A DNA stretch of 60,368 nucleotides from Phaeobacter sp. QD34_24 (GCF_028890115.1 NZ_JARCJD010000020.1:1-60368); one strand, 5' to 3'. Positions 17,816-28,441 are shown, counted from the first letter of the stretch. Translations and numbers: made by a program. Notes: generated by a model from the sequence alone, not told the origin.

Positions 17816-18487
17816 TCAGAACCTATGCCACAGGGCAATTCTCAGGCCAAGGCTGCGGTTTGCGGCCTGTTTGCGCTCCAATCCGACAACAAGCTCCTTT
17901 TGCGCGGTAATCCGGTAGCGCAGGCTGGGAATGATCGCATAGGAGAGCGCCTGGCCGGGGCTCTTGGACGTTTCGATCTGCAGCATGGGGGACAGGGCGC
18001 CGTGCCGGTTAAAGCCCAGCGTGGCATCCAGTTTCCACAGCGGATCAGGTGCAGCTGCGCGCCTTTCGTATGTTGCATCAATCGTCGCCCAGCCGCTGCC
18101 CGTTCGGGTCGGAAACCCGTGACCTGCCGACAGCGTCACCCGATAGATGCCATCCCATCGACCCTGCCAATGGGCTCCGCCGACAGACAGTGACACCGCA
18201 ACCGGAAAAGAGCCGTTTCGCCGCCCCAGGGGGAGGCGCGCAAACAGCATGGCATGGCCCGAATCCCGATGGTTCTGGTGGAGATCCAGTCCGAGCGTCA
18301 GGTGATCGGACCAGCCGTATTCCCCATAGTAGTTCAGCTCATGTCGCCAGTCGCCCATCGCCGTTTGGCGCAGGGTGGCGCTGGCCGATGTAAAGATGCC
18401 CTTGTGGTCCTGAATCCATGGACCTGCCTGCACAGCCATGGGGGATGCTGTGGCGATCAGGGCACGCAATAGGAAGGGGAACCGCAC
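17816..18487 (-). CDS. outer-membrane-like beta-barrel protein of unknown function
   Basis: About 223 residues if started at the GTG at 18487; the frame is open to 18652. The proposed N-terminus VRFPFLLRALIATASPMAVQA is signal-peptide-like with an AxA cleavage site. The rest alternates polar and hydrophobic residues in short beta segments (WSDHLTLGLDLHQ, GSFPVAVSLSVGGAHW, LSYAIIPSLRYRI) and ends in Trp-His-Arg-Phe; a terminal Phe is typical of outer-membrane barrels. No family name can be given. The start is uncertain. Confidence 0.6.
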   Translation of the reverse strand: MRFPFLLRALIATASPMAVQAGPWIQDHKGIFTSASATLRQTAMGDWRHELNYYGEYGWSDHLTLGLDLHQNHRDSGHAMLFARLPLGRRNGSFPVAVSLSVGGAHWQGRWDGIYRVTLSAGHGFPTRTGSGWATIDATYERRAAAPDPLWKLDATLGFNRHGALSPMLQIETSKSPGQALSYAIIPSLRYRITAQKELVVGLERKQAANRSLGLRIALWHRF

Positions 18488-18635
18488 TCGCAAAAATCCC
18501 AGGCCTTGCCGACTGACACAATTGCACACAACCCTTGCGTGTTTCTCTCGTAAAAGCAACCCAACGGATAGGCGTGCATTTTTCCGGGAAACCGTCGTAG
18601 ACTGATCCTGGGTGAAACCTGTCAGGGAGGAAGAA

Positions 18636-18974
18636 ATGCTCACCATATCCAAAGGGGCCGCGGTTCAGACGGTCCTCACGACCTTCGAGACGACACCTGG
18701 AACATGCCAGGATCTGCTGGATGCGCTGACCGACGCCTATAAGAACTACATCTCCCTGCAGCCGGGTTTCATCGCGGCGGGCTTGCATGTGAACGATGCG
18801 CAGACCCGGATTGCCAACTACTCCCAATGGCGCCAGCGGGAGGATTTCATGAACATGCTGCGCACCTCGGAAATGCGCGAGCGCAACCGCCATATCAGCT
18901 CCTTGTGCCGCAGTTTCGAACCGGTGATGTATGAGGTCGCGGCGACCTTTGATGACGAGACTTCAAAAAACTGA
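18636..18974 (+). CDS. antibiotic biosynthesis monooxygenase (ABM) domain protein
   Basis: A 112-residue ferredoxin-like alpha/beta protein of the ABM type. Key segments are VLTTFETTPGTCQDLLDALTDAY, FIAAGLHVNDAQTRIANYSQW (strand then conserved NYxxW) and a final strand FEPVMYEVAATF. Members are small heme-free monooxygenases or heme-degrading enzymes; the sequence does not decide the substrate. ATG 18636 follows GGGAGGAAG. An FNR-like box overlaps the stop codon and likely serves the next gene. Confidence 0.8.
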   Translation: MLTISKGAAVQTVLTTFETTPGTCQDLLDALTDAYKNYISLQPGFIAAGLHVNDAQTRIANYSQWRQREDFMNMLRTSEMRERNRHISSLCRSFEPVMYEVAATFDDETSKN

Positions 18975-18984
18975 TATGGATCAA
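18971..18984 (+). promoter_or_regulatory. FNR-like box upstream of the universal stress gene
   Basis: CTGAT-ATGG-ATCAA matches the FNR/FnrL consensus TTGAT-N4-ATCAA at nine of ten fixed bases. Its centre is 66 bp upstream of the usp ATG, a spacing that suits an activator near -41 with a short leader. It overlaps the stop codon of the ABM gene. Confidence 0.65.
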
Positions 18985-19043
18985 GGCTTAACACTCGGCT
19001 GCCTTGCAGGATGGTGACAAGCCCGAATGACTGGAGGACCAAC

Positions 19044-19451
19044 ATGTACCACAATATTCTCGTTCCGATTTCCTTTGATCCCGATCGCGATGTATCCGCG
19101 CCCTTGAAATTGGCCAAGCTTCTGGCAACCCCCGAGGCCAATATCACCCTGTTGCATGTGGTGGAGCAGATTCCGTCCTATGCGATCTCCTACATGCCCG
19201 CCGACTATATGGCGGAGGCGCGCCAGGCCATCGAAAACGAGCTGGCGGCGCTGGCGGATACGCTGCCCAACGCCAAGGGGCTGGTGATCGAAGGCCATTC
19301 GGGGCGCTCGATCCTCGACTATGCTGAACAGAACAACCCCGATCTGATCATCGTGGCATCGCACCGCCCGGGCATGCAAGATCTCCTGCTCGGCTCCACT
19401 GCCGCACAGGTGGTGCGCCATGCCAAATGCGCGGTCCACGTGGTGCGCTGA
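19044..19451 (+). CDS. universal stress protein, UspA family
   Basis: A 135-residue single Usp domain. It has the opening strand YHNILVPISFD, ITLLHVVEQ, and the C-terminal nucleotide-binding loop SHRPGMQDLLLGSTAAQVVRHAKCAVHVVR, which matches the ATP-binding pattern G-2x-G-9x-G(S/T) of the UspFG-like class with modification. ATG 19044 follows GGAGG. The FNR-like box upstream suggests induction when oxygen falls, as for Usp genes in several proteobacteria. Its molecular role is unknown. Confidence 0.9.
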   Translation: MYHNILVPISFDPDRDVSAPLKLAKLLATPEANITLLHVVEQIPSYAISYMPADYMAEARQAIENELAALADTLPNAKGLVIEGHSGRSILDYAEQNNPDLIIVASHRPGMQDLLLGSTAAQVVRHAKCAVHVVR

Positions 19452-19532
19452 GGCGGGGCAGCAGAGGATCTGTAGCGGATTAGACTGGGAGGCAGAGCGC
19501 AGGCTTGCAAGGCCGCGCCCCTCAAGATCAGT

Positions 19533-19555
19533 GGAACGCTTTGTTCGAGCGTTCC
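19533..19555. terminator. hairpin between usp and the RTX gene
   Basis: GGAACGCT - TTGTTCG - AGCGTTCC, a perfect eight-base stem between two convergent genes. No clear T run follows, so termination is inferred from position. Confidence 0.45.
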
Positions 19556-19633
19556 GCGCGCCGATGCAAAATCGATGCGTTCAAAGCGAAGCCGGATTGT
19601 CTGCGGGGGCTGATGGCTGCCCTGTCGCTGGGA

Positions 19634-21214
19634 TCAAAGCGTGTCGAAATCGACAAAGCGGTAATTCACGTCCTCAAACTCCATGTCGGCAGTTTGAAAC
19701 AGTGTTGCCGATGCATAGTCTTCGACTTGCTCCAATGGATCTGCTGTTACGACGATGTCGCCACTCTCATCTCGGGAGAAGTAGACTTCGACGTTTCCAT
19801 CAGCATGGAGGATCAGATCTTCGCCAGCCTGGTAGTCAACAATCAAGGCAAAACTTCGGACATAAAAATCGTCGTCACCCTGGCCGCCTTCGCCAATAAT
19901 GTCACCATCCCGACGCTGCGGTGTTGACCTAAAATGCAACTCATCGTCGCCGACGCCGCCGTGCATGTATCGGCCTGAATAGAGAACATCATCCCCAGCG
20001 TTTCCCCTTACCCGCGCGCCCCCTAGGATATCTGCGTTCTCTGCAAGACGGATGACAAAGTCTGCCCGATCCAGGAAAGCAGCACGATCCACTCCATCAA
20101 GAGCGACCGAGCCCCCATTTGAGTTGAACACGACGCCGTCCGGATTGTCGACGATGTTGAAACGGGTCGTCTGGTAGGCGGTAATGTTCAAATCGTCACT
20201 GAAAAGGTTGAAATCATCGATATGATCGAACCCAGTTCGTTCGATGCGGCTAAAGGTGAACTCAAAAACATCGCGTCCGCTACCGCTGACAATCGTGTCA
20301 TTGCCCAGGCTATTGGTGATCGTGTCGTTGCCTTTGCCGCCAAAGATCTTGTCGTTTCCAGCGCCACCGTCCAGACGATCATTGCCCGCATCCCCATATA
20401 GCCGGTCACGCCCGCCGCCGCCTTGTAGGTCGTCGTCACCCTCGCCCCCGCGCAGGGTGTCTTTGTCCACGCCCCCATCCAGGGTGTCGTTACTATCTCC
20501 ACCAAAAAGGCTGTCCTCTCCGGCGCCGCCGATCAGCCTGTCCTTGCCGCCGTAGCCAGAGAAACGGTTGTTTTGCTCATCGCCGATCAGCGTGTTCCCC
20601 GACGAATTTCCGCGCACGTGCTGGATATTGTCGATGCCGCCGCTCAGGTTGCCATTCTCATCCAGAAACTCACCCTGATCGAGATCGACGCCTACCCCCT
20701 GAAAGTACTGGGATAGCTTTAACCGGTTGAGATCCGCGCCGCCATCAATTCGGCTGGTGGGGTTCGAAATGATGAAAGTGTCATTTCCAGAGTCCCCCTG
20801 AATATCGGCCCTGTATCCGTGAAAATCGGAAAAGGTATCATTCCAAACGGTGCCGACAATACTCAGGACAGGGTCGCCCAAGGCCGCAAGCAAGCTGTCA
20901 GGCGGCAGGTTGCCCCCTTGAATAGAATCAATGTAGCGCTGTGCCAGGCGCGAGGCTTGCGAGAGCGAGAAATTTGCATCCTGACTCTCGGCGGTGCTGA
21001 TGCCGTTCACGCGGTAAGTAAACCAGCTCACCTGCCCGGAAAGGGCGCCACCTGAAGTGACCTCCAGCCCGGTGCCGCCCAGTGTGAACTCGCCGTTGGT
21101 GAGGATCCTGCCGTCTCCATCGCTCGCGTCGGTCCAGCCCGCATCCGAAGAAATGGCAAAGATCAGGTCAAAAATGGGATTTCTGTCGTAATTTCGATAC
21201 TGGAAAACTTCCAT
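19634..21214 (-). CDS. large RTX-type calcium-binding protein
   Basis: 526 residues from the ATG at 21214 (GGAGAG upstream). The N-terminal ~110 residues have no recognised domain. From about 140 to 340 there are numerous GGxGxDxLx nonapeptides (GGAGEDSLF, GGDSNDTLD, GGEGDDDLQ, GGGGRDRLY, GDAGNDRLD, GGAGNDKIF, GGKGNDTIT) and a second group near 400-450. The chain is acidic and has no signal peptide, so type I secretion is likely. The C-terminal ~80 residues contain aspartates and aromatic residues as in type I signals. No enzyme motif is visible. GC is lower than uvrB. Confidence 0.87.
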   Translation of the reverse strand: MEVFQYRNYDRNPIFDLIFAISSDAGWTDASDGDGRILTNGEFTLGGTGLEVTSGGALSGQVSWFTYRVNGISTAESQDANFSLSQASRLAQRYIDSIQGGNLPPDSLLAALGDPVLSIVGTVWNDTFSDFHGYRADIQGDSGNDTFIISNPTSRIDGGADLNRLKLSQYFQGVGVDLDQGEFLDENGNLSGGIDNIQHVRGNSSGNTLIGDEQNNRFSGYGGKDRLIGGAGEDSLFGGDSNDTLDGGVDKDTLRGGEGDDDLQGGGGRDRLYGDAGNDRLDGGAGNDKIFGGKGNDTITNSLGNDTIVSGSGRDVFEFTFSRIERTGFDHIDDFNLFSDDLNITAYQTTRFNIVDNPDGVVFNSNGGSVALDGVDRAAFLDRADFVIRLAENADILGGARVRGNAGDDVLYSGRYMHGGVGDDELHFRSTPQRRDGDIIGEGGQGDDDFYVRSFALIVDYQAGEDLILHADGNVEVYFSRDESGDIVVTADPLEQVEDYASATLFQTADMEFEDVNYRFVDFDTL

Positions 21215-21403
21215 TGGTCTCTCCAATAATAACCAAGTGGGCAATCAATACATGCCTATTCTATGCGAAATGGGCCCCCTTCCTGTCCAGTATTATGTCA
21301 CCATGCCCAGGCAGCCGCAGCGCCATCGGTGTGATCGCACTGCGGCGGGCGGCACCGGTGATGATCAAAGTCGCCCTTTGAAAAGGCGGGGCGGAGAGGC
21401 GGG

Positions 21404-23599
<2,196 letters not shown>

Positions 23600-23796
23600 T
23601 TTCGCTCCTGTCTCTGGCGCGCTCACATTTGATCTCTTTTTGTTCTTTTTCAAGGGGGAAGTGGCACAAAACCACCCCCTGGGGCGCGCTGCAGCGCCCC
23701 GGCATTTCGTCTTGTCTCTAATCCAAAGCGAAAACGATCTTGCCGCAGCGCCCGGATCATCGCATATAGGCAGCATCGATTGAGTAGGGGACTACA

Positions 23797-24108
23797 ATGC
23801 AAGCGCGTATTTACCGACCAGCGAGAAATGCCATGACCTCTGGCATGGCAAAGACCCGGAAATGGGTTCTGGAATTTGCTCCGGCCAGCGCGCGTGAAGT
23901 GGATCCTCTGATGGGGTGGACCTCCTCTGCGGACACCCAAAGCCAGGTGCGCCTGCGCTTTGACACCAAGGAAGAGGCGCTGGACTATGCCCGGGACCAC
24001 GGTATTACCGCCGAGGTGATCGAACCCAAGCTGCGCAAGGCCAATATCCGCCCCGGTGGCTATGGCGACAATTTCGCAACCAATCGTCGCGGCCCCTGGA
24101 CTCATTAA
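23797..24108 (+). CDS. NADH-ubiquinone oxidoreductase accessory subunit, NDUFS4/ETC complex I type
   Basis: A 103-residue protein of the ETC complex I subunit family, the bacterial counterpart of mitochondrial NDUFS4 (18 kDa). Diagnostic segments are [41 protein letters not shown], and the basic C-terminus [21 protein letters not shown]. In alphaproteobacteria it is attached to the peripheral arm of complex I. It lies away from any nuo cluster in this window. ATG 23797 follows AGGGGAC. It is divergent from uvrB. Confidence 0.88.
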   Translation: MQARIYRPARNAMTSGMAKTRKWVLEFAPASAREVDPLMGWTSSADTQSQVRLRFDTKEEALDYARDHGITAEVIEPKLRKANIRPGGYGDNFATNRRGPWTH

Positions 24109-24130
24109 GCGGCCCCGGCGAGCGACAGGA

Positions 24131-24607
24131 ATGCAGGATTTCCAGATCTCCCCAGCCCACCCCGGCGATCCCGATGCGGCTCACCTGATCCGCAGTCATG
24201 TGGAGCAGATGGCGGCACAATCTCCGAAGGAGAGTTGTCATGCGCTGGATGGCAATGGGCTGGACAGCCCTGCCGTCGCGTTTTTTCTGTTGCGCAATGG
24301 CTGTGCAGCCGTGGCCATGGGGGCGCTCAAGCGGCTGGACGATGCGGCCTTTGAGCTGAAGTCCATGCATACCTTGGTGGAGGTGCGTGGCAGCGGTGCG
24401 GGCCGTGCCATGCTGGAACATCTGATGGATCTGGCGCGCCACGATGGGGCGACCGATATCTATCTTGAAACCGGATCCACAGAGTATTTCAAGGCGGCGC
24501 GAAACCTGTATGAATCCTATGGGTTTGTCGAATGCGCGCCCTTTGGTGACTATGTCGAGGATCCCTGGTCGACCTTTATGCACCTGGATCTGCGCGCGGC
24601 GTCTTGA
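24131..24607 (+). CDS. GNAT family N-acetyltransferase
   Basis: 158 residues with a GNAT fold. The acetyl-CoA pyrophosphate loop is VRGSGAGRAMLEHLM near residue 80 (QxxGxG/A type). AFELKSMHTLVEV is the preceding strand and YESYGFVEC near 135 is the usual motif B. The start at ATG 24131 gives the conserved N-terminus; the frame extends upstream to 24056 and overlaps the previous gene. The substrate is unknown. The stop codon overlaps the -35 of the tRNA-Arg promoter. Confidence 0.8.
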   Translation: MQDFQISPAHPGDPDAAHLIRSHVEQMAAQSPKESCHALDGNGLDSPAVAFFLLRNGCAAVAMGALKRLDDAAFELKSMHTLVEVRGSGAGRAMLEHLMDLARHDGATDIYLETGSTEYFKAARNLYESYGFVECAPFGDYVEDPWSTFMHLDLRAAS

Positions 24608-24632
24608 CCCTCTGGATGCCGGTGTCGTAACT
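24604..24632 (+). promoter_or_regulatory. sigma-70-like promoter of tRNA-Arg
   Basis: TTGACC (24604-24609), 17 bp, GTAACT (24627-24632). The mature tRNA begins ten bases later. The -10 is weak. Confidence 0.5.
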
Positions 24633-24641
24633 GGTCCCAGC

Positions 24642-24718
24642 GGTCCCTTAGCTCAACTGGATAGAGCAGCTGACTTCTAATCAGCAGGTTGAGGGTTCGA
24701 GTCCTTCAGGGATCGCCA
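24642..24718 (+). tRNA. tRNA-Arg (TCT)
   Basis: 77 nt with encoded CCA. Acceptor GGTCCCT pairs with AGGGATC. The anticodon arm GCTGA-CTTCTAA-TCAGC gives anticodon TCT, and the T arm has GGTTCGAGTCC. It decodes AGA/AGG. Confidence 0.97.
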
Positions 24719-24907
24719 ATCGAGTTTCCCCTTCAGATAGACCGGTCAGTTAGACCTGGGTAACCAGCGCCCAAAGCGCCAGCACTGGGCTGGGGTTCAT
24801 GATTTGGCAAGCATCGGGAATGCCTGCGGGTTCTTCATTGTTTTCAATGGAATAGATGGTCTTGGGAATTTTTTTGGTGGAAAGCGGTTAAAATGGCAAA
24901 ACACCGC

Positions 24908-24937
24908 TTGACGATACCCGAGGCCTAGGAATATTAC
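24908..24937 (+). promoter_or_regulatory. promoter of the tRNA-Asp cluster
   Basis: TTGACG (24908-24913), 18 bp, TATTAC (24932-24937), 38 bp upstream of the first tRNA-Asp. It is the only convincing -35/-10 pair I see before the three tRNA copies. Confidence 0.6.
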
Positions 24938-24974
24938 ACCCCAACGTTCGGCAGCGATGCTGAACGGGCAGCGA

Positions 24975-25051
24975 GCGGTTGTAGCTCAGTTGGTTAGAGT
25001 ACCGGCCTGTCACGCCGGGGGTCGCGGGTTCGAGCCCCGTCAACCGCGCCA
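24975..25051 (+). tRNA. tRNA-Asp (GTC), copy 1
   Basis: 77 nt with CCA encoded. Acceptor GCGGTTG/CAACCGC; anticodon arm CCGGC-CTGTCAC-GCCGG with anticodon GTC; T arm GGGTTCGAGCCC. Confidence 0.97.
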
Positions 25052-25130
25052 TTGCTGCCTGCCTGTTCCGGGCATTATCGGAACCCGCCCCGGAGGGGAG
25101 ATGCCGAACGGCAGACAATGAGACCCATGC

Positions 25131-25207
25131 GCGGTTGTAGCTCAGTTGGTTAGAGTACCGGCCTGTCACGCCGGGGGTCGCGGGTTCGAGCCCCGTCAAC
25201 CGCGCCA
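25131..25207 (+). tRNA. tRNA-Asp (GTC), copy 2
   Basis: Identical in sequence to copy 1 over all 77 nt. It is separated from it by 79 bp and preceded by CCCATGC as is copy 3. Confidence 0.97.
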
Positions 25208-25283
25208 CTCATTTGTCTGGCCCCGCTCTCTGCGGGTTTCTCTGAACAGGGACCTTCTCGGAAAGCCAAGTATTGGCCCATGC

Positions 25284-25360
25284 GCGGTTGTAGCTCAGCT
25301 GGTTAGAGTACCGGCCTGTCACGCCGGGGGTCGCGGGTTCGAGCCCCGTCAACCGCGCCA
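25284..25360 (+). tRNA. tRNA-Asp (GTC), copy 3
   Basis: Same as copies 1 and 2 except for one D-loop base (CAGCTGG in place of CAGTTGG). It lies 76 bp after copy 2 and 33 bp before the small membrane protein gene. Confidence 0.97.
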
Positions 25361-25393
25361 CTTTCCTCATTCATTGATGAACGGGATCCTGTC

Positions 25394-25618
25394 ATGGCAC
25401 TGCTGGATAAAATAGACTGGCCGACGGCGATCATCGTTGCGCTGCTTCTCGGACTGGCGCCTTTTTTCCCTGAGCCGCATCTTTGGGAAAAGCTGAAGAT
25501 GCTGTTTGCGGGTGACTTGCACCGCGCCCTGGACTGGTTCGACCTGTTGATGCACGGCGCGCCAATTGCGCTGCTGGTCTTGAAGGCCGTGCGCGCGCTA
25601 CGCCTTCGCCAAGGATAA
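25394..25618 (+). CDS. small two-helix membrane protein
   Basis: 74 residues. Hydrophobic segments at about 11-24 (TAIIVALLLGLAPF) and 52-67 (LMHGAPIALLVLKAVR) flank a conserved-looking PEPHLWEKLKMLFAGDL. Homologs of this shape are common in Rhodobacterales and are sometimes labelled RND transporter without support. It follows the tRNA-Asp array by 33 bp and may be on the same transcript. Function unknown. Confidence 0.65.
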   Translation: MALLDKIDWPTAIIVALLLGLAPFFPEPHLWEKLKMLFAGDLHRALDWFDLLMHGAPIALLVLKAVRALRLRQG

Positions 25619-25693
25619 GGGGTCGGCAGGCCGCATGGATCCTGCGCCAAAGTTCCCGAGCACCACTGTTCCAGATCAATACTGTTTCAGATT

Positions 25694-26572
25694 TCAGAAC
25701 GCCGGTTGCTCCTTCAGGAAGGTCAGCAGCGCCTCGGTCGTTTCAGCCGGGTATTGGTCGACAAAGAAATGCCCGCCCGGAATTGCGGCGCAGCGCATAT
25801 CGGAAAGATGTGGCGCCCAGGTCGCCTCCACATCATAGTGTTTCGCCATGGCGCCCGTCGCCCCGTATAACACCAGGGCGGGGCAGTTGACCCTGCGATC
25901 CAGATCTGCGGCATCCAGGGCAAAATCCACATCGATGGCGGCGCGGTAGTCGTTGCACATGCTGTGGATCGTGGCCTTGTCACGCCAGCTTCTGCGGTAG
26001 GCTTCCAGCGCCTCTGGCGGGAAATCCTGAAGGCTGGCACCGCCCCAGCCCAGAAGGCAGCTTTCAAAGTAGCGGTCCGGATCCGCCTCGATCATCTCTT
26101 CGGGAAATGGCGCGGGCTGAGAAAGGAAAAACCAGTGATAATAGGCGCGGGCGACCTCCTGGCGCAGGTCGTTCAGCAGCAGATGCGTGGGAATGATGTC
26201 CAACAGGGTGAGGCTGGCAATGGCCTCCGGGTGGTCCAGCGTCATGCGATGCGCGGTACGGGCGCCGCGATCGTGGCCGACAAGGTGAAACCGGCTATGA
26301 CCCAGCGCAGCCATCAGCGCCACCTGATCCTTGCCCATCTCGCGAAAACCCATGGCCTCCATTCCGTCAGGCTTGCTGCTCGCCCCGTAGCCGCGCAGAT
26401 CGGCGGTGACCACGGTGAAACGGTCGGCCAGCCTCGGCGCCACCTCCTGCCACATGGCCTGTGTTTGCGGGAAACCGTGTAACAGCAGGACGGCAGGTCC
26501 GCTTCCCTGGCGTGAATAGGCAATGGTCTGACCATTGACCTGTGCCTGGCCGGTTTCGATCTTGGCGGTCAT
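25694..26572 (-). CDS. haloacetate-dehalogenase-like alpha/beta hydrolase
   Basis: 292 residues. The nucleophile elbow is GHDRGAR near residue 105, with Asp instead of Ser, as in haloalkane and fluoroacetate dehalogenases; the two arginines match the pair that binds the substrate carboxylate in fluoroacetate dehalogenase. YYHWFFLSQP near 150 carries the His-Trp pair of the halide pocket, and the base is His in IPGGHFFVDQ. HGFPQTQAMW and VVTADLRGYGASSKP are other family marks. An alternative is an epoxide hydrolase. ATG 26572 follows GGGAG; the frame is open to 26668. Confidence 0.8.
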   Translation of the reverse strand: MTAKIETGQAQVNGQTIAYSRQGSGPAVLLLHGFPQTQAMWQEVAPRLADRFTVVTADLRGYGASSKPDGMEAMGFREMGKDQVALMAALGHSRFHLVGHDRGARTAHRMTLDHPEAIASLTLLDIIPTHLLLNDLRQEVARAYYHWFFLSQPAPFPEEMIEADPDRYFESCLLGWGGASLQDFPPEALEAYRRSWRDKATIHSMCNDYRAAIDVDFALDAADLDRRVNCPALVLYGATGAMAKHYDVEATWAPHLSDMRCAAIPGGHFFVDQYPAETTEALLTFLKEQPAF

Positions 26573-26635
26573 TGGCGTGTCTCCCGAGCTGGCCGGTTGG
26601 CCGTTTGCACCGTAGCGGTGGCGATTTGACGCGTC

Positions 26636-26660
26636 GGCAGCGCGCCGCAGGCGCGCTGCC
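26636..26660 (-). terminator. GC-rich perfect hairpin after the M20 peptidase
   Basis: GGCAGCGCGCC-GCA-GGCGCGCTGCC, 11-bp arms, in the 141-bp gap between the M20 stop and the dehalogenase start. A second GC palindrome (GGGCCC...CGGGCC type) adjoins it. No T run, so factor-independent termination is uncertain. Confidence 0.5.
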
Positions 26661-26713
26661 GGGCCCAACGCGCCCGGGCCGAAGGCCCAGGGCGGGGCGG
26701 GAGGTCTCTCCCG

Positions 26714-28105
26714 TCAGGCCTTGGTCAGGGCGTCCAGCACCCGCGCCCAGGAGCGGATCCCCTTGTGGAAGCTCTTGAGGTCGTATTTCTCGTTCGGGGA
26801 ATGGATTGCGTCATCCTCATTGGCAAAGCCGATCAGCATGGATTCCATGCCCAGGATCGACTTGAAGAAGCCCGCGATCGGGATCGACCCGCCCATGCCG
26901 CAGAACACCGCCTCGCGGTTCCATTCATCGCTGAGGGCGCCGCGCGCCGCGGTGAATTCAGGGCGCGAGATATCCATCACCGAGGCGCGCGAGCCTTCCA
27001 GATCGTTGTCCCAGATCACCTTGCAGTCGGGCTTCAGGCGCTCTTCCACGTGTTTGCGGATCTTGAGCCGCAGCGCATCGGGGTCCATGTCGCCCACCAG
27101 GCGGCAGGTGATCTTGCAATGCGCCTCGGAGGGGATCACGGTTTTCGATCCGGCGCCGTTGTAGCCGCCCCACAAGCCGTTTACCTCCAGCGTGGGGCGT
27201 GCCCATTGCTGCTCCAGGATGCTGCGGTCCTTTTCGCCATGGGCCTGCGTGTAGCCTGCATTGCCAAGGTAGTCTTCCGGGTCGAAACCGCAGCCGTCCC
27301 ACTGGCGCAGCTGATCTTCGGGCACCTCGTTGACGCCCTCATAGAAGCCCTCGACGGCGATCTTGCCGCTCTCCTCGTCGTAGAAGGAGGCAACGATCCG
27401 GCTGATCTCGCGCAGGGGGTTGAGGCCCGGACCGCCGTAGTGGCCTGAATGCAGATCGATGCGCGGCCCCACCAGGGTGAACTCATCCTTCAACATGCCG
27501 CGCAGCTGCGATGCGATAGACGGCACGCCGCGCGATACCATGGAGGTGTCGCAGATCAGGGCGATCTCCGCTTTCAGCTCCTCGGCGTGCGCCTTCATGA
27601 AGGGCACAAGCGAAGGTGAGCCTGATTCCTCTTCGCCCTCGAAGAAGAAGGTGATGCGGCAGGGCAGGGAGCCGTGGATGGCCTTCCAGGCACGACAGGC
27701 CTCGACAAAGGTCATCAGCTGGCCCTTGTCGTCCGATGCGCCACGGCCGCGGATCACGGTGCCGTTATCGGTGTCTTCCAATTGCGGCTCAAACGGCGGC
27801 GTCTTCCACAGGTTCAGGGGATCGACGGGCTGCACGTCGTAGTGACCGTAGAACAGAACATGGGGCGCGTCCTGGTTTTCCTGACCCACATGGCCCACCA
27901 CCATCGGATGACCCGGAGTCGCGCGTTTTTCGGCGGCAATACCGATGGAGTTGAGATCCGCCACCAGCCAATCGGCGGCCTTCTCGCACTCTGCCTTATA
28001 GGCAGGATCGGTCGAGATCGACTGGATGCGCAACAGCTCCAGCAGCCGGTCGGTGGCGGCCGAGACATCCGCATCGATACGGTCAAGCACTTCGTTCAAA
28101 GACAT
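26714..28105 (-). CDS. M20 family metallopeptidase (dipeptidase-like)
   Basis: 463 residues, cytoplasmic. Zn-binding His and Asp of FYGHYDVQPVDPLNLW are near residue 87. GRGASDDKGQLMTF supplies the second metal Asp, FFFEGEEESGSPSL the catalytic and metal Glu pair near 150, and His in NEKYDL/HSPNE near 440 the last ligand. The dimerisation (lid) domain occupies about residues 195-350, as in carboxypeptidase/dipeptidase members of the M20 family. ATG 28105 has GGAGTG upstream. The substrate dipeptide is unknown. It is divergent from hemA. Confidence 0.9.
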   Translation of the reverse strand: MSLNEVLDRIDADVSAATDRLLELLRIQSISTDPAYKAECEKAADWLVADLNSIGIAAEKRATPGHPMVVGHVGQENQDAPHVLFYGHYDVQPVDPLNLWKTPPFEPQLEDTDNGTVIRGRGASDDKGQLMTFVEACRAWKAIHGSLPCRITFFFEGEEESGSPSLVPFMKAHAEELKAEIALICDTSMVSRGVPSIASQLRGMLKDEFTLVGPRIDLHSGHYGGPGLNPLREISRIVASFYDEESGKIAVEGFYEGVNEVPEDQLRQWDGCGFDPEDYLGNAGYTQAHGEKDRSILEQQWARPTLEVNGLWGGYNGAGSKTVIPSEAHCKITCRLVGDMDPDALRLKIRKHVEERLKPDCKVIWDNDLEGSRASVMDISRPEFTAARGALSDEWNREAVFCGMGGSIPIAGFFKSILGMESMLIGFANEDDAIHSPNEKYDLKSFHKGIRSWARVLDALTKA

Positions 28106-28298
28106 CTTTCACTCCAGAGGTTTCTTCGTTTTTTGGGACCGTAGCAGCGCCCAGCAAGGCGCACCAGTGGCCATCGCTCACCGAGAATTGAAGAGGTTTC
28201 CGATGATGTGCCGCTTGCGCCTTTGATGTCCAAGTGGTGGCAATTGGATGGAAAAAAGCAAGGCTCCCTCGGTTGCCCCTAGAGATCCTTAGGTTTAT

Positions 28299-28312
28299 TT
28301 GACCTGCATCAA
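28299..28312 (+). promoter_or_regulatory. FNR/FnrL-like box upstream of hemA
   Basis: TTGAC-CTGC-ATCAA differs from the FNR consensus TTGAT-N4-ATCAA by one base. It sits 130 bp upstream of the hemA start inside the 336-bp gap to the divergent peptidase gene. FnrL control of hemA is established in Rhodobacter sphaeroides. I see no other motif in the gap. Confidence 0.75.
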
Positions 28313-28441
28313 TGTTGCGCAGGTCGCCTGTTGCGTAAGCAGTTGATCGAAACCGGCGTGTGAGGTAGTTATTCACGAACGTGAATGTGGGAGCCTCCCG
28401 CGCCAGCGCCTTTGCGCCAGACCTAAGCTATGGAGATGCCG

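Noticed and set aside
20188-20560. Regular short repeats that could suggest a CRISPR-like array
   Set aside because: They encode RTX nonapeptides in frame with varying codons; no constant repeat with spacers.
24888-25208. An open frame that translates a repeated LTGLEPATPGVTGRYSNQL motif
   Set aside because: It is the reverse translation of the tRNA-Asp genes; no real protein.
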